A stretch of 64,000 nucleotides of DNA, from positions 1 through 64,000 of the forward strand of contig NZ_JAIZBG010000003.1 in assembly GCF_022267325.1 (NCBI RefSeq). Reading direction: 5' to 3'. Below are positions 16,487-27,906 of this stretch, piece by piece (within the stretch, counting starts at the first letter, position 1; each line of letters opens with the position of its first letter). The position numbers and the translations under genes were made by a program. The stretch comes from Leptospira sanjuanensis (GTDB lineage: Bacteria > Spirochaetota > Leptospiria > Leptospirales > Leptospiraceae). A model generated the notes under the pieces. The model did no database searches. It was not told the origin of the DNA and was given only the letters and a program-made list of their open reading frames with translations.

Positions 16487-19400
16487 TCATAATCTCCATT
16501 TTTTAGGTTTCCATAAATTGTTGTATCGTCCTTTTGGAACAAATAGAGCGTGATTTACAAAACGCGAAACATAACCAACAATATTTTGAACTGCAAAGAT
16601 TGTCGTTCCCAGCACCAATGCTTCAAAATCAAATATGGTCGTTGCTGCATAATTGACACCTGCAATCATTGACTTTCCTGTCCCGCCATAGCGATCATAA
16701 CTCTTTGGAAGTGCATCGTATTCTCTTTTGTAGGCAGCTTCTTGTTCATTGATGGAATAATAGTTTCCCCAAGACTTTTTAATCCACTCTTCGTTAGCAT
16801 GCATAACCTTTGGTGTTGATCTCCAACTGTGGTCCTCGTCATGCGCGATGCCAGAGCGGTCGACGATCGTCAAAGCTGAATTAGGTTTCATTAAAAAATA
16901 ATAGGCAAGAGCAAGCGTTGGGTCTTTTAACATTGATAAAATTAAGATCATATCAAATTCAACTTTCTTTGGCAAACTCCCTCCGCATCTTCCATCACCT
17001 TGGAAATTACCAAATACTGCCGGATTTTTACCACTCACCGGACACCCAGGTCCAGACGTATTTCGGATTTGCTGGTTGTGTAAGTAAAGAAGCATTAGAT
17101 TACTTTGCTCCTTCTGCGGATTATTCGGCAATTGTGAATATTGATACAACGCTGCATAAAATGTTAAATCCAAACTGTGTCCCGATGGGTCGGTAGCTCC
17201 AACCGGATTCCCTTCTACATACATATATCGATTCTGACCGTTCACTGACTTGGGATCAACAACAGAGTCCGCTTGCAAGTATCTCCCGAGCGTTGGATCG
17301 TAGTAACGAGATTTGTAAAAGTAAAGACCTGTCTCTTTGTCTTCCACCTGCCCTGTGTATTTGTAACGGAATATATCCGGGCCATACGAGTCGTTTCGGT
17401 TGATGGAGCCGTAAGGTTCGTAGGATACGTAACTCACTCCAGGTTCGGGGCCGCTTGCTGGATTTCCATATCCGTCAGTGATGGTTGTTACCGAACCAAG
17501 GTGATCCGGATGATAGAAATACATTCCGTTTACAGGTGTTCCACCTGTTTGCCCACCTCCCGATGTTGTAGCTCCTGGATTTTGAATATTCGGAACTCCT
17601 GATGCTAAGTTCGATCCCATCGCCAATAACCAAGGAGGATCACCTTGTTTTCCTCCGGTTCCGGGCAAGATCCCGCATCCGGGAAGAGAAGTCATCACAA
17701 ATAACGCAACAATAACCGCTGGGGTTCCGACTCCTCTCCAAGAGAGGTTTTGTAAAAGTGCATTCCCTTTCAGGAAATACGGATAGGAGAAATAGAGAAT
17801 TCCTAAGAGAATCAAGAAGTAGAATGCGTTGAATAGACGTGTGGGAACTCCTCCTTGAAAGAATGAAGAATTTCCGAATACGGAAACAAGTTTTCCCTGA
17901 ATTCGATTCTTGTAATAGTTCCCACAATCAATCGCAACGTCTTTACAAAATGGATTTGTTAGAGTTCCCACAAAAACAGAAATCATTGATTCTGCCGAAT
18001 CAACGTCGTCACTTGTATGAGTTCCTAAAATTCTTCCGACAAACGATCCGATGGAATTTGCTCTTGACGACGGACTTGCCTCCGCTAACTGCAACGTCGC
18101 ATCTTCCCTCGTCAACTGAGCTACCGTTTCCCCTTCGATTCCTTTCACATACAGCGTATGTTTCTCAGGCGTTCCCGATACCCTCACGATCTCGTAATCG
18201 CTCCCGAAAAAGTAACTCGTCGTCAGCGTATTGTTCGTAATCGATTTGATTCTGCTTCCGGTATAGTCGTAGGTATAGCGGATTGTTTCCGTCGTTCCGT
18301 TCGGTGTAATCTCAGTCAGTTTTCCATAGCTATCGTAGCGTAACACGTCTCCGTTACGGTTGGTCATGTTTCCACTCGCGTCGTATGCGTAGCTCATCGC
18401 TCCGGTGTTCGCGCTAGTTGCTTGAGTCACCGCATTCGCGTGTTGTGGATCACCGTAGCTCAAGGTATATGCGCCTTTTTGCATCAAGTTTCCGTTCGCA
18501 GAATATGAATAGCTTTGCGTTCCGTATTTCCCCGTCGCTTGGGTCACTCTGCCTAAATTGTCTAAGGTAAAATTTTGACTTCTCGTCGGATTCAATCGAT
18601 CTTCGATCCGCGTCAGTTGTCCTTTCCCGTCATACGTATATTCTACGTTTCCGATTACCGTTCCGTCCGGTTTTCGGGTCGTTAATGCGAGTGGTTTTTG
18701 GTCCGTCGGTTCGAACGCGATCTCCATCGTCACTCCGTTCCCCGTCACTCTTCTTACGATCGGATCTCCGTTTCCGTTCAATGCCGGCCCTTCGTATCTT
18801 ACGACCGTATGGCCTACGCTTGTCCCATCCGCTGAATCCATCGTGATCCCTGCAATACTTCCTGTCGGGGAATAGATTGTATGAAGTTTCGTTCCGTCTG
18901 GATACGTGTTCGTAACCACTCTTCCTAAAGAATCATAGTCCGTTTTGAAGATCGCCGTTATATCATCCACGATCTTCGTCTTTTGGATCGTTTCCCCTCT
19001 TTGATTATACCGAAACTCTGTCTGACCGCTTCCATCCACAACCTTCGTCAATCTGCCTCTTGAAAAAGGAACACTCGGGTCGTCGTATGAATACCCAATC
19101 GATGTTTCGCCGCCGTTCGTATTCTGGGTAAGAATTCTTCCCAAGGAATCATAGGTAAATTGAACGCTCTTTCCTCTTGCATCTGTCTGACTCGCAATTC
19201 TACCTTGCGAATCGTAGCTGAACGAAATCGTCCCCGAGTTCGGATCTTGGGTGGAAATCCTTCTCCCAATGCTGTCATACGTGATATTTGTAGTAACGCC
19301 GGATACGTCCGTAACCGAACGAATCTCGCCAAACGGAGAGTAAACGTAGGAAATCGTTCTACCGTTTTCCGTTCGGCTTATGGTTTGACCGAGTTCGTTG

Positions 19401-22400
19401 ATCGTCTCGCTTCGAACTTCCGTTTGTCCGTCCGGATAGGTTTTCGATTTCGTTTCCGTATATCCTGTTTTGGAAACTGTTGTCAAAATCGTTCCAGTCG
19501 AAGAAGGCTCGACAATCGACGACAAACCTCCATCCGGATCGTTGTATTGAAACGAAACGTATTGAGGAGTTTGAACGCTCAAATAAGGTTGCGATTTACG
19601 GATCAATTTACCGATCGCATAATCGAATTGAAACTCTTCGATCGTATTCACGCCGGCAACGGCGGTATTATTTTCCGTTCGAATCGTATTGCCGAAAGCG
19701 TCGCGGAAAATTTTAGAAACGTTAACGCTTCCGCTTACGCTGTCCCGAATGCTTTTCGTAACCGATTCGTTATTTGTTAAGTTGTTTAAGTCGTAGTTTC
19801 CCGTATTCTCATACGTATATGTTTCATTGGGACTTGTTTCTCCCGGATAAATCACGTTCAACTTTCTTCCGTAGGCGTCGTAATTCGTCGTCGTAACGGA
19901 GCCGTTCGGATCACTGATCGAAAGTTCAAGGCCGGTTGTAGAATCGTAAGTCGCAGTCGTAACATGCCCGAGTCCGTTTGTTTTTGTAACCGGAAAATGA
20001 TTCAGTAAAGAATCGTATGCGATCGTATTCGAGCCGCTGGATGGATCGTTCACGGAAATCACGTTCCCATACGAATCATAACCGAACGAAGTCGTCAAAG
20101 GATAAGCACTCGCGGGAAATTGAGTTTTAGAAGTGAGATTATCACCCGTGTATTGAAATTGAGAATCCTCTGTCCAGGTTCCGTCCACATTCTTTCTGGA
20201 TCGAACGACCCTTCCGATTCTCCACGCAGTCGTATCATGAGAATACTGAGTCGTATTGGTGATAGAATGGGACCCGATCGATTCCGAATCGCTCGTTGCA
20301 AAACCGTAGGAATCATAAGAGACAGACTTAACGGATGTGGTCAGCAGATTTCCATTTTGATATAGATTGGAAACAATAGAACCGGGAACCGCAATCTCCG
20401 TTCCGAAAGGATTCGGAAACGAATGAGCCGAATAAACAGTTGATCGCAGTAAGTTATTGGATGCGTTGTAACTTCGTTCGGATTGAGGAGAACCGGACAG
20501 CCGATAATCGTTTTGAAAGTAATCCGTGATCTTGTAAAATCCCGTGTTTACGTCCGTTTCCCGGATTGAAGCAAAGCCGAGACTTCTCGCGACTCCCCTT
20601 GTACCTTGATTGTATCTCAAATTCGAATAAGAATAATTTTTTCGATGAGTAACACCCGTAGACATATCTATTTCCGATTGAACGACCAAAAAACCGGGAG
20701 AAACGTTTGGCACGTTTGGATAATTACCGGTTCCCGGTTGTGTCGCTCCTGGATGCTGATTTGTCAGCGCGTATTGCACTCTCGAACTTTGATTTCCGGA
20801 AGCATTGGATGCGACTTGGAGTAAATCCTCTCCGGTGCTTCTCGGGGAACTGTATCGATAATAAACCTTTCCCATCGTCTTTCCTACGTTCAAGAAAACG
20901 AGACTTAGATCGGAAATCCCGTCCAAGTTCATGTCTTGTAAAGAAATTTGATATTGATCGGCCCTCTCGATACCGTTAGTATCCGTATATTCTTGGGGAG
21001 AAAAACCGCCGAACGAATAACTGCCGTTCAACGTAAAATTACCGTTACCGTTGGAAAGATAGGTTTCAAATCTCTGTGATTCGCGGTTAAAAAGCACCAA
21101 ATCGGACAACCCGTCGCCGTTCACTTCTCCGAAATTAAACTGAACTAAGTTCTTACCTGTCCCCGCATTTAGGTTCGTTGCGATCGGACTGGAAAAACCA
21201 TTCCCCATAAAAATCGATACGACACATTGAGTTCCCGGAAACGAAACAAAATCAAGCACTCCGTCCCCGTTCACATCCGCAAGCGTGCTTCTTTCCGGAT
21301 CGATCGAATTGGACATAGAATACGTTCTAACTTGAGAAGTGCCGTTACTCAAATTAAAACTTCTGATTTGAAGAGCGTACGTCGCCAGTCCCACTGTGCC
21401 TTGCGCGTAAATCGCTCCGATTTGAGAGTTAATCGAATAACTCTGTTCGCCTACGAAGTTCATTTTCGCGCTTACGATATTTTCCAGCACGGTTTGAAGA
21501 TTTGTAAGGTCGGTGCTATCGTAATCGTACGCACTGCCGTTCAGTTCGTAATAATCCGCAAGAAGGCTATTTCCATTTGTATCCAAATAAGCGATGAAAT
21601 TTTGAAATTCCGCTTCAACGATTACATTCCCGGTCGCCGAAACGGGAAAAGAATCGGCAACCGCTTTCGCTCTTGTGTGGTCCGCTTGATACTGCGCCAT
21701 CAAAGTATCCAACGCAGCTTTTTGAGCCTGCAAGGCGCTCAATGTTGGATTATCATAAGTCTGGATAAGCTGAAGATAATCCGCCTTTCCATCGCCCGTC
21801 ATATCGACCATAGCATTTAGAAAGAAATCGTTACCCCCTGCAATAACGATCGGATTATCAAAGTACGTCTCCCGGTTGATGTAAATGGAAAAACTACTTC
21901 CATTCGCATGAACAAAGTCGGTCAATTCGTCGCCATTCATATCCGCAAAAAAATCCGCAGCCGGACGATTGCTCGCTTGAGGAGACGTACTATTCGGACC
22001 GTAATGGAATCGATATTCGTACGGACTAAAAACGCTCATATTGCGGTTAGCTCCGACCAAGCTAACGTTCCCAAAAAGGACAGGTGCGCTAAAACTGGTT
22101 CCGTTGGAGTAGATCCCCCAAAGTCTTCCTCCATCCTCGTATGCGAAATCCGTTTTACCGTCCCCGTTTAAATCGACGGGTTGATAATAGGTATTATAAT
22201 GAATTGGAATATTCCAACTAGTAAATGTAATTGGACCTTGTCCGATCCGTTGAATATGCCCGGTTAAATGAATCGATCCGTTCTCTTCGGTACCGTTGAT
22301 CGCGACGAAATCCGATATGCCGTCACCGTTCAGATCCATAGGCAACCAAGCCGTTAAAGCGGAATTCACACCGTTCACACAAGCATCCGGCCCGCCCCAA

Positions 22401-23647
22401 CCCAAAAAGCCCGCACAGTTCCCGGCTAAATATTCAAAGAAACCTTGATTTCCTCCCCAACATGGAACCAACAAAGCGCAAAGACAGGATGCGGCACCTA
22501 AGTTACATGCGTTTCGATCCGGAACGGGAACTTTAACAACGTATTGGAGAGACGCATCGATATTTGTATCCAGTGCGGAAGGGTGGTAAGGAAGACTACT
22601 ATTAAAAAAAACGTTTAAGAAATCAACAGCAATGTTCGGAATGAAAACGTTCATCGTTGTCGTGTCCGTAAACACTTGATAATCGAGACTTCCGATCGAG
22701 AAACTACCCGATTGATTCGTATATGTGAAATTCAAGTCGTCAAAATTTTCAGAACCGAACGTATTACTGCCCGAACGCTTAATCGTCCGAAGTACAGTTC
22801 GACCCGTTACCGGACCGTAAGAATAATCGAGATCATACGTTCTAAATACGCTACCCGCAACTAAGATTTCAATTTTATCGAGTCTCTTTTGGATCCGCTC
22901 CAAAGTTCCTAAAATGTAATTCGAAGTTTTGTCGTTTCGGTTTTCGTAAACAAACCGGATAATTCGATCATTGTATGTAATCGAATCTGGATAATAATCA
23001 CCGTTGGTAACGTCTATAGAAGAATATTGAATGTTATAACCGTTTCCGTGGACGTCTTCTTCTCGACTCAAAGTCCATTCACGAATCGACCCCGCAGTTC
23101 TTCCTAACGCTGGAATTCGGGAATCTAAACTTCCTCCGAAAAAAAATCTTCTACCGGACTTATCCGTTGCAATCCATGAACAGGGAGCGTCTCCGCAAGT
23201 TCCTTGAGGCTCGAATAAGATCCAAGACTCTTTTCGGCTGTGATACTTCGTTTTATTTCCGCTTACATCGATCAATTCACCGGCAAGGGAAGAGATATAT
23301 TGATCCGATCCGTTATAGTAAATTCCGTAAGAAGGATTTCGAGAAATGGAATGAATTCCGTTTAAATCCCAGCCCATACCTACAATCCCGTTTCTACCAT
23401 TGGAATTGTAGGAAAGCGACAACTTAGGAATTACGTCTTTTGTACCTTTTGGGATCTCGATTTCGTATTGAGTACTTGCAGAACCATCCGAACCTGCATG
23501 GATCACAGTGAGAGCCTGTGGAATTCCGGATGAAAAAGCCGAAGCGACCGCGCTAAAGAAATTTCGAACACCATCTACAAAGGAAAAATTTAATACAAAT
23601 AGAATGGAAACAACAAGATAGATAACTTTTGCAATTCTCGATTTCAT
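16487..23647 (-). CDS. Giant SpvB/VCBS/Rhs protein with polymorphic C-terminal tip
   Basis: This 2386-residue protein begins with a Sec signal ([18 protein letters not shown]). An SpvB-like N-terminal domain follows ([14 protein letters not shown]). Seven VCBS/FG-GAP calcium-type units ([33 protein letters not shown] and others) occupy roughly residues 440-990. YD/Rhs repeats run to about 1900. Two hydrophobic helices lie near 1945 and 1975, the second ending LPGCG. The Rhs core ([10 protein letters not shown], then [19 protein letters not shown]) is near 2044-2150, ending at DPSGHS. The last 230 residues form a variable tip with [14 protein letters not shown] near 2270. This is the TcB/Rhs cocoon plan, in which the shell encloses the tip toxin. 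No VgrG or PAAR partner is seen. The tip function is unknown; its AHD motif only loosely recalls phospholipase A2-like domains. Confidence 0.9.
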   Translation of the reverse strand: MKSRIAKVIYLVVSILFVLNFSFVDGVRNFFSAVASAFSSGIPQALTVIHAGSDGSASTQYEIEIPKGTKDVIPKLSLSYNSNGRNGIVGMGWDLNGIHSISRNPSYGIYYNGSDQYISSLAGELIDVSGNKTKYHSRKESWILFEPQGTCGDAPCSWIATDKSGRRFFFGGSLDSRIPALGRTAGSIREWTLSREEDVHGNGYNIQYSSIDVTNGDYYPDSITYNDRIIRFVYENRNDKTSNYILGTLERIQKRLDKIEILVAGSVFRTYDLDYSYGPVTGRTVLRTIKRSGSNTFGSENFDDLNFTYTNQSGSFSIGSLDYQVFTDTTTMNVFIPNIAVDFLNVFFNSSLPYHPSALDTNIDASLQYVVKVPVPDRNACNLGAASCLCALLVPCWGGNQGFFEYLAGNCAGFLGWGGPDACVNGVNSALTAWLPMDLNGDGISDFVAINGTEENGSIHLTGHIQRIGQGPITFTSWNIPIHYNTYYQPVDLNGDGKTDFAYEDGGRLWGIYSNGTSFSAPVLFGNVSLVGANRNMSVFSPYEYRFHYGPNSTSPQASNRPAADFFADMNGDELTDFVHANGSSFSIYINRETYFDNPIVIAGGNDFFLNAMVDMTGDGKADYLQLIQTYDNPTLSALQAQKAALDTLMAQYQADHTRAKAVADSFPVSATGNVIVEAEFQNFIAYLDTNGNSLLADYYELNGSAYDYDSTDLTNLQTVLENIVSAKMNFVGEQSYSINSQIGAIYAQGTVGLATYALQIRSFNLSNGTSQVRTYSMSNSIDPERSTLADVNGDGVLDFVSFPGTQCVVSIFMGNGFSSPIATNLNAGTGKNLVQFNFGEVNGDGLSDLVLFNRESQRFETYLSNGNGNFTLNGSYSFGGFSPQEYTDTNGIERADQYQISLQDMNLDGISDLSLVFLNVGKTMGKVYYRYSSPRSTGEDLLQVASNASGNQSSRVQYALTNQHPGATQPGTGNYPNVPNVSPGFLVVQSEIDMSTGVTHRKNYSYSNLRYNQGTRGVARSLGFASIRETDVNTGFYKITDYFQNDYRLSGSPQSERSYNASNNLLRSTVYSAHSFPNPFGTEIAVPGSIVSNLYQNGNLLTTSVKSVSYDSYGFATSDSESIGSHSITNTTQYSHDTTAWRIGRVVRSRKNVDGTWTEDSQFQYTGDNLTSKTQFPASAYPLTTSFGYDSYGNVISVNDPSSGSNTIAYDSLLNHFPVTKTNGLGHVTTATYDSTTGLELSISDPNGSVTTTNYDAYGRKLNVIYPGETSPNETYTYENTGNYDLNNLTNNESVTKSIRDSVSGSVNVSKIFRDAFGNTIRTENNTAVAGVNTIEEFQFDYAIGKLIRKSQPYLSVQTPQYVSFQYNDPDGGLSSIVEPSSTGTILTTVSKTGYTETKSKTYPDGQTEVRSETINELGQTISRTENGRTISYVYSPFGEIRSVTDVSGVTTNITYDSIGRRISTQDPNSGTISFSYDSQGRIASQTDARGKSVQFTYDSLGRILTQNTNGGETSIGYSYDDPSVPFSRGRLTKVVDGSGQTEFRYNQRGETIQKTKIVDDITAIFKTDYDSLGRVVTNTYPDGTKLHTIYSPTGSIAGITMDSADGTSVGHTVVRYEGPALNGNGDPIVRRVTGNGVTMEIAFEPTDQKPLALTTRKPDGTVIGNVEYTYDGKGQLTRIEDRLNPTRSQNFTLDNLGRVTQATGKYGTQSYSYSANGNLMQKGAYTLSYGDPQHANAVTQATSANTGAMSYAYDASGNMTNRNGDVLRYDSYGKLTEITPNGTTETIRYTYDYTGSRIKSITNNTLTTSYFFGSDYEIVRVSGTPEKHTLYVKGIEGETVAQLTREDATLQLAEASPSSRANSIGSFVGRILGTHTSDDVDSAESMISVFVGTLTNPFCKDVAIDCGNYYKNRIQGKLVSVFGNSSFFQGGVPTRLFNAFYFLILLGILYFSYPYFLKGNALLQNLSWRGVGTPAVIVALFVMTSLPGCGILPGTGGKQGDPPWLLAMGSNLASGVPNIQNPGATTSGGGQTGGTPVNGMYFYHPDHLGSVTTITDGYGNPASGPEPGVSYVSYEPYGSINRNDSYGPDIFRYKYTGQVEDKETGLYFYKSRYYDPTLGRYLQADSVVDPKSVNGQNRYMYVEGNPVGATDPSGHSLDLTFYAALYQYSQLPNNPQKEQSNLMLLYLHNQQIRNTSGPGCPVSGKNPAVFGNFQGDGRCGGSLPKKVEFDMILILSMLKDPTLALAYYFLMKPNSALTIVDRSGIAHDEDHSWRSTPKVMHANEEWIKKSWGNYYSINEQEAAYKREYDALPKSYDRYGGTGKSMIAGVNYAATTIFDFEALVLGTTIFAVQNIVGYVSRFVNHALFVPKGRYNNLWKPKKWRL

Positions 23648-23968
23648 CCCTAACCCCGAAATTTCGTTTTCATAATCGCAAACTGCAACAAGCCTCTATG
23701 TCTCTTAGGCTACATTATTTTGCGGCTATTTTGACACCATTACAAAAGATACCGTAAGTTTGGTATTATTTTTTGAATTTTCGAAGATTGAGTGAAGTTA
23801 TGAATTATAATTTTCAATAAAGTATTATTTAGGTATAAACCGCAATTTGAAAGATACATTATAACTTGATATTTCGTATTCATTACTTCCTTTGAAACAT
23901 TCGCATTAAACAATTTACAAATAAGACACAATTTTAATTCCTGGTTTAAGTATTTACGGGATTTAAAG
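23648..23968. other. Divergent promoter interval between Rhs and surface-protein operons
   Basis: These 321 bases separate two divergent operons, so both promoters should lie here. The DNA is very AT-rich. The only structure I see is a short inverted repeat, ATACC-GTAAGTTT-GGTAT, near 23748-23765. No gene is convincing in either strand. Confidence 0.45.
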
Positions 23969-24844
23969 GTGAAAGTTTCTTATATTATTTTTCTTGCATG
24001 TGCTTTGATACTCCCCTATTCGCTTTTTGCATCGGAATTGCTTCTTAAAACAGGCGAGGCGTTCCTTATCGAAGAGATAAACGAAAGTGCGGATGTGGTA
24101 AACGTTCGCTGGAAAGGTAGACAATACAGAATTCCTAAGTATGAAGTCCAAAGGATCGACTACCAAAAAAAGGGACCAGAAAGCTCTTATCTGTTCTCCG
24201 AATTTCAACTAACTGACGGCTCCTCAATTCGAGGAATCATCGTTGAACGCAAAAAAGACCGCTATATTTTCCGAACCGATCTTGGTTTCGTTGAGATCGA
24301 AAAATCAAAAATTCAAAACCTATCTACAAAAGAAAATGAATCCGAAGCTCCCGAACTTCCGGAAAAATATCTATCAGGCCGTTCCGGCGAAAATCAACTC
24401 TATGTAGGCGGAAGTTTTCTTATTCAGGGAAACCTCGGCCAATGGAATCGAACGAACCCCGGAACCGCAGGGTTAGGATTTTTTATCGAAAAGGGGTTCG
24501 TTAATAAACCACTTTGGTTTTATGGTTTTCTTTCTGAACTTTCTTTAGCCCCGTCTGCACAAGGCTCCATAACACTCTGGAATCAATCCGGATACTTAGG
24601 CAAACAGTGGGGATCATCCTCACCGTATTTTCTATTTGGTGGAGGTATCACCGGAGTTCAATGGACACATAACTCGAAATCACAGAACGGGATCGACCCC
24701 GAGGTTTTAGGGGAATTTGGCTGGGCTTGGGAATTCAGTAACGGCTCAAGACTTCGCCTTGGACTTCGTTCTCAATGCACAGTTGAAGCAAGTGACTCGC
24801 TTTGTCGCTCCGGTCTTCGAATCTCCTGGGGGTTGTTATTATGA
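23969..24844 (+). CDS. Secreted beta-rich surface protein, 291 aa
   Basis: A GTG start follows an AAAGG-like ribosome site. A Sec signal (residues 1-21, YIIFLACALILPYSLFAS) is followed by an N-terminal domain with repeated beta segments (VRWKGRQYRIPKYEVQ, FRTDLGFVEIEKSKI). The C-terminal half has alternating amphipathic strands rich in Gly, Ser and aromatic residues, ending SGLRISWGLLL. This C-terminus looks like an outer-membrane barrel. It is divergent from the Rhs gene and coupled by ATGA to the kelch lipoprotein, so both are probably exported to the surface. Confidence 0.6.
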   Translation: MKVSYIIFLACALILPYSLFASELLLKTGEAFLIEEINESADVVNVRWKGRQYRIPKYEVQRIDYQKKGPESSYLFSEFQLTDGSSIRGIIVERKKDRYIFRTDLGFVEIEKSKIQNLSTKENESEAPELPEKYLSGRSGENQLYVGGSFLIQGNLGQWNRTNPGTAGLGFFIEKGFVNKPLWFYGFLSELSLAPSAQGSITLWNQSGYLGKQWGSSSPYFLFGGGITGVQWTHNSKSQNGIDPEVLGEFGWAWEFSNGSRLRLGLRSQCTVEASDSLCRSGLRISWGLLL

Positions 24845-26205
24845 TTCGCATTCTTGTTTTCTTATTTTCCTTTTCGCTTTTCATTTCTTGTCAGAACTCC
24901 CCGCTTTCATCGATTCATGATGCGGAAACGGCCAAAGTTACGTTCGCAGCTGTCTCTCAGCTTGGACCTCGCTCTGCTACTCTTTCCTGGGAGTGTTCCG
25001 CTTCTTTGCCCGGTTCCGTTGTATATGGGAAAGGCGGGATCGAGTCGGCGACCACAAGTCTCGAAAATGCAAAAATTCATTCTATGGTCCTCCAAAACCT
25101 TGAATCAAACACCGATTATTTAGCTTATGTTTTTTGTTCGTCGGACCTCGAAAATCTCCAAGGCTTACCAATTGCATTTAAAACTTGGGTAAGCGATTTC
25201 CCGAATCGAACTCGCGGACTTTGGATTGTCGGCGGAATCGGTGCGGACGCAAATCCAGTTTCTCAAATTGATTTTTTTGATCCGGTGACCTCCACATGGT
25301 ATCCGGCTGTAACTTCGATTCCAACTCCCCGCGCTTTCGCAAACGTAGTTTCCCACAAGGATAAAATTTATGTCATCGGCGGACTTGAAAAACAAGCCGG
25401 TGTTTATGTTGCCTCAAAGAAAACCGAAGTTTACGATCCATATTTAGATCAGTGGAAGACTCTCGCGGATCTTCCAACAGCGAATCAAGGTGGTGTAATC
25501 GCAAGTGTGGGAGAAGAGATTTTTATCATCGCAGGAACAACTACGACTGATATGACAACGGGTACCATCCTAAATACGGTTTCTCGTTTCTATCCAGGCA
25601 TTGGACCAACCGGTATCTGGCAGAGTTATACTTCTCTTACCGCAATTTTTTCAAGGGTGGATATGTCAGGATGCGGACTCAATGGTTCAATTCTTTTTAC
25701 GGGGGGAAGATTTACAAACGACGGCTCTTCGCAAGCAACGTCGGACAGCTATGTTCCTTCTGTGAATTCAACAACAAGTGCGGGAGAACCTTCGATCAAT
25801 TTAGCAAGACATGGAGCAGGTGCCGCTTGTGTAAAACCGTTAAACTCTGACCCCTACCCTACTGATCCAGAGTGGTTTGCGGTTATCGGCGGTTCTACAG
25901 GAACAAGCACGCTTCAACCAGTTGGATCGATTACTACCTCAAACAGAACCGACTTTTCTCAAATAGGCTCCGGAGCGTTTACGATCGGACCAATCCTTCC
26001 TGTTTCCGTATATTTTCCAGGTACACAAGCTTCCTACGAGACGAGAAAACTTTTTGTATTCGGTGGAGCGACCGCTCTGAACATTCCGACGGATTCCGTT
26101 TATTCCATCGGACTTCAAAATCCGATCGCAAGCACCTGGACGCTCGATTCCCAAAAAATGCCCCGAACGCGATATGCTCACAAGGCAATCCGCATCGATA
26201 GGTAA
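24841..26205 (+). CDS. Kelch-repeat lipoprotein with an FN3-like N-terminal domain
   Basis: ATG 24841 overlaps the previous stop as ATGA; the longer frame to 24802 is unlikely. The signal MIRILVFLFSFSLFISC gives a lipobox with Cys17. A fibronectin-III-like domain follows (TLSWECSASLPGSVVYGK, ESNTDYLAYVF). Then come kelch-type blades with GG doublets and conserved Tyr/Trp (IVGGIGADANPVSQIDFFD, KIYVIGGLEKQAG, WFAVIGGSTGT, KLFVFGGAT). Such propellers on the outer surface usually bind other proteins or sugars. It is the middle gene of a three-gene surface cluster. Confidence 0.7.
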   Translation: MIRILVFLFSFSLFISCQNSPLSSIHDAETAKVTFAAVSQLGPRSATLSWECSASLPGSVVYGKGGIESATTSLENAKIHSMVLQNLESNTDYLAYVFCSSDLENLQGLPIAFKTWVSDFPNRTRGLWIVGGIGADANPVSQIDFFDPVTSTWYPAVTSIPTPRAFANVVSHKDKIYVIGGLEKQAGVYVASKKTEVYDPYLDQWKTLADLPTANQGGVIASVGEEIFIIAGTTTTDMTTGTILNTVSRFYPGIGPTGIWQSYTSLTAIFSRVDMSGCGLNGSILFTGGRFTNDGSSQATSDSYVPSVNSTTSAGEPSINLARHGAGAACVKPLNSDPYPTDPEWFAVIGGSTGTSTLQPVGSITTSNRTDFSQIGSGAFTIGPILPVSVYFPGTQASYETRKLFVFGGATALNIPTDSVYSIGLQNPIASTWTLDSQKMPRTRYAHKAIRIDR

Positions 26206-26209
26206 GTAA

Positions 26210-26785
26210 ATGAAGATTCCTAAAACTTTTCTTTTATTTGTATTCATTTTCTTACCCATTATCGCAGAGGAACAATCTTTTTCAGGAAGCTACGAAGACG
26301 GGAATCGTTTGATTGACGAAGGTCGATGTCTCGAAGCCGAGAAGTTTTCGACATTTCTTTTGGAACAGAATCCATCTGATCCTAACGCAGAACTTCTTAT
26401 TACCAGGTCATGGCTTTGTTTAGGAAAAGAAGAAAACAGACGCAAAAATCACTCGCGCGCTATTCAATATCTCCTAAAAGCTCAAAAACACTGGTCGTTA
26501 AATACTGAGATCAAATCCGAACTTGATGCCGCATACCAAGGACAAAAGAGAAAAATTGTTCTTCCGACTGTATTTCGTGGAACCCCTATGAATTCGCAGA
26601 ATGAACGAAATCAAGCGGATCAGTTGAAAGAAGTAAAAGAATTATTAAAAGAAATTTTAAATACTCTGAAAGAGTCGAAATCGGACGAGAGCAAAAGAGA
26701 AAGAAACGAAATGATTTTTTACTCCCTCGTCGTGGCTGGAATTTTTTTAAATTTACTTTTTAAAATAAGATCACGAAAATTTTGA
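26210..26785 (+). CDS. TPR-like secreted protein with C-terminal membrane helix
   Basis: A signal peptide (LLFVFIFLPIIA) is followed by a TPR-like helical block (GNRLIDEGRCLEAEKFSTFL, SRAIQYLLKAQKHW). A coiled coil follows (QLKEVKELLKEILNTLKE), and a C-terminal helix (MIFYSLVVAGIFLNLLF) ends in basic residues. The start is four bases after the kelch gene stop. It would be anchored in the inner membrane with its TPR part outside the cytoplasm, where it could interact with the exported neighbours. Confidence 0.6.
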   Translation: MKIPKTFLLFVFIFLPIIAEEQSFSGSYEDGNRLIDEGRCLEAEKFSTFLLEQNPSDPNAELLITRSWLCLGKEENRRKNHSRAIQYLLKAQKHWSLNTEIKSELDAAYQGQKRKIVLPTVFRGTPMNSQNERNQADQLKEVKELLKEILNTLKESKSDESKRERNEMIFYSLVVAGIFLNLLFKIRSRKF

Positions 26786-26792
26786 CCTAATT

Positions 26793-27308
26793 TTATTCAG
26801 ATTCAAAAGAATTGTAAACTGTATTCAATTTGAGAGCGGCATAGACCTCGAAAAGACGCCGCTCGATCGGATCAGCGATTTCAATTACCGCTAAATCCCA
26901 GGTAGAGATTAGCTTTTGCGCTTTCCTGTGTTCTTCAAGAAATCTGTCGTTTTGCATACACAGATTTCTACTCAAGCCCATATCCAATTTATTTTTAGCG
27001 ATTTGATATGCCAGCGGGGAATGGTTCGTGCCTTTTAAGTGCTGTCTGATCCGAGTAGAAATGCTCTTTGTTACGCTGACGTATTGGATATTCCCTCTTT
27101 CGGAGAACACATAACAACCAGAAAAATCTTCGTAATTTTTTAATCCGAAGTGATCCTTAATCGAACTGAAAATTACAGTTTCTCCGAGACCTTCTTTTGA
27201 AAAATGCTTCATAGGAAGCGGATTTTTTAACCGACTGGATAGTTCTTTAAAATAATTTGGCAAAGTAATTTGCGCTATGTGCTCGAAATTTTTCTTTTCT
27301 TTCAACAT
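26793..27308 (-). CDS. GIY-YIG-like nuclease domain protein, 171 aa
   Basis: Residues about 62-105 contain GCYVFSERGNIQYVSVTKSI followed by RIRQHLKG, matching the GIY-YIG core and its conserved Arg. The usual YVG is YVS here. A downstream Glu in the helix EIADPIERRLFE could be the metal ligand. Proteins of this family cut DNA in repair, recombination or restriction. It ends eight bases from the convergent TPR gene and has an inverted TTATTGAT pair upstream of its start. Confidence 0.6.
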   Translation of the reverse strand: MLKEKKNFEHIAQITLPNYFKELSSRLKNPLPMKHFSKEGLGETVIFSSIKDHFGLKNYEDFSGCYVFSERGNIQYVSVTKSISTRIRQHLKGTNHSPLAYQIAKNKLDMGLSRNLCMQNDRFLEEHRKAQKLISTWDLAVIEIADPIERRLFEVYAALKLNTVYNSFESE

Positions 27309-27331
27309 GAAAAATAACTGCCACTTGCCGA

Positions 27332-27370
27332 ATTATTGATTCGATTCAAGCACCTATCTAAATCAATAAT
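27332..27370. promoter_or_regulatory. Inverted repeat upstream of the GIY-YIG gene
   Basis: ATTATTGATT (27332-27341) and AATCAATAAT (27361-27370) are exact inverted copies with a 19-base spacer. The half-site TTATTGAT is shared with the palindrome at 27907-27930, so one regulator may bind both places. Confidence 0.6.
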
Positions 27371-27377
27371 TTGTTTA

Positions 27378-27830
27378 TTATTCAGTATAAATGGATTCGG
27401 AATTTTTGGAAATAAATTCTAAGATTAAATTGCAAATTTTTGCATCCGACTCTGCAAGTCTCATCTCCAATAGTTCCAAGCTGCTAATAAATTGGATTGT
27501 CGTTTCTCCTAATAATGTATCAATCCCCTTATCCGATCCACATTGAATTTCCGGACTTAGTAACAAAGCCTCATTAAAGGTATCTGCGATCGATCCTGCC
27601 TTGATTCTTTTTAATGAGAACAATGTCCGTTGAACACTTATTTCATCTAAACTAAGAAAGTATCTAGTTAGCTCCCCTCGTAAAGCTGAATAGTAAAGAT
27701 TCCACACAAGTAAAACAACTTGCTGTTCACCATTTAAAGATTCGAGATCACTTTCACTTTTCAACTTCTCAATGGAATTCAAAGCATTCAAAAGAACAGA
27801 ATCGTCACTTTCGAAAAATTCCATTTCCAT
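27378..27830 (-). CDS. Hypothetical protein, 150 aa
   Basis: A soluble helical protein with no signal peptide or recognised domain (NGEQQVVLLVWNLYYSAL, LLEMRLAESDAKICNL). It is flanked on both sides by inverted TTATTGAT sites, one pair in its own upstream region and one upstream of the GIY-YIG gene. It could be the regulator or simply co-regulated with it. Confidence 0.5.
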   Translation of the reverse strand: MEMEFFESDDSVLLNALNSIEKLKSESDLESLNGEQQVVLLVWNLYYSALRGELTRYFLSLDEISVQRTLFSLKRIKAGSIADTFNEALLLSPEIQCGSDKGIDTLLGETTIQFISSLELLEMRLAESDAKICNLILEFISKNSESIYTE

Positions 27831-27906
27831 AAAAACCCCTTTTTATCCTATTTTAGAATATGTCAACTTTAGCCTGTGGATTGGACGAGAACCTTCAACT
27901 ATATTG

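Noticed and set aside
19160..21820. Long plus-strand frames opposite the Rhs gene
   Set aside because: Arg/Ile-rich antisense shadows produced by the Rhs codon pattern; no starts or domains.
24802..24840. Longer N-terminus for the kelch lipoprotein
   Set aside because: ATG 24841 overlaps the previous stop and gives a clean lipoprotein signal.
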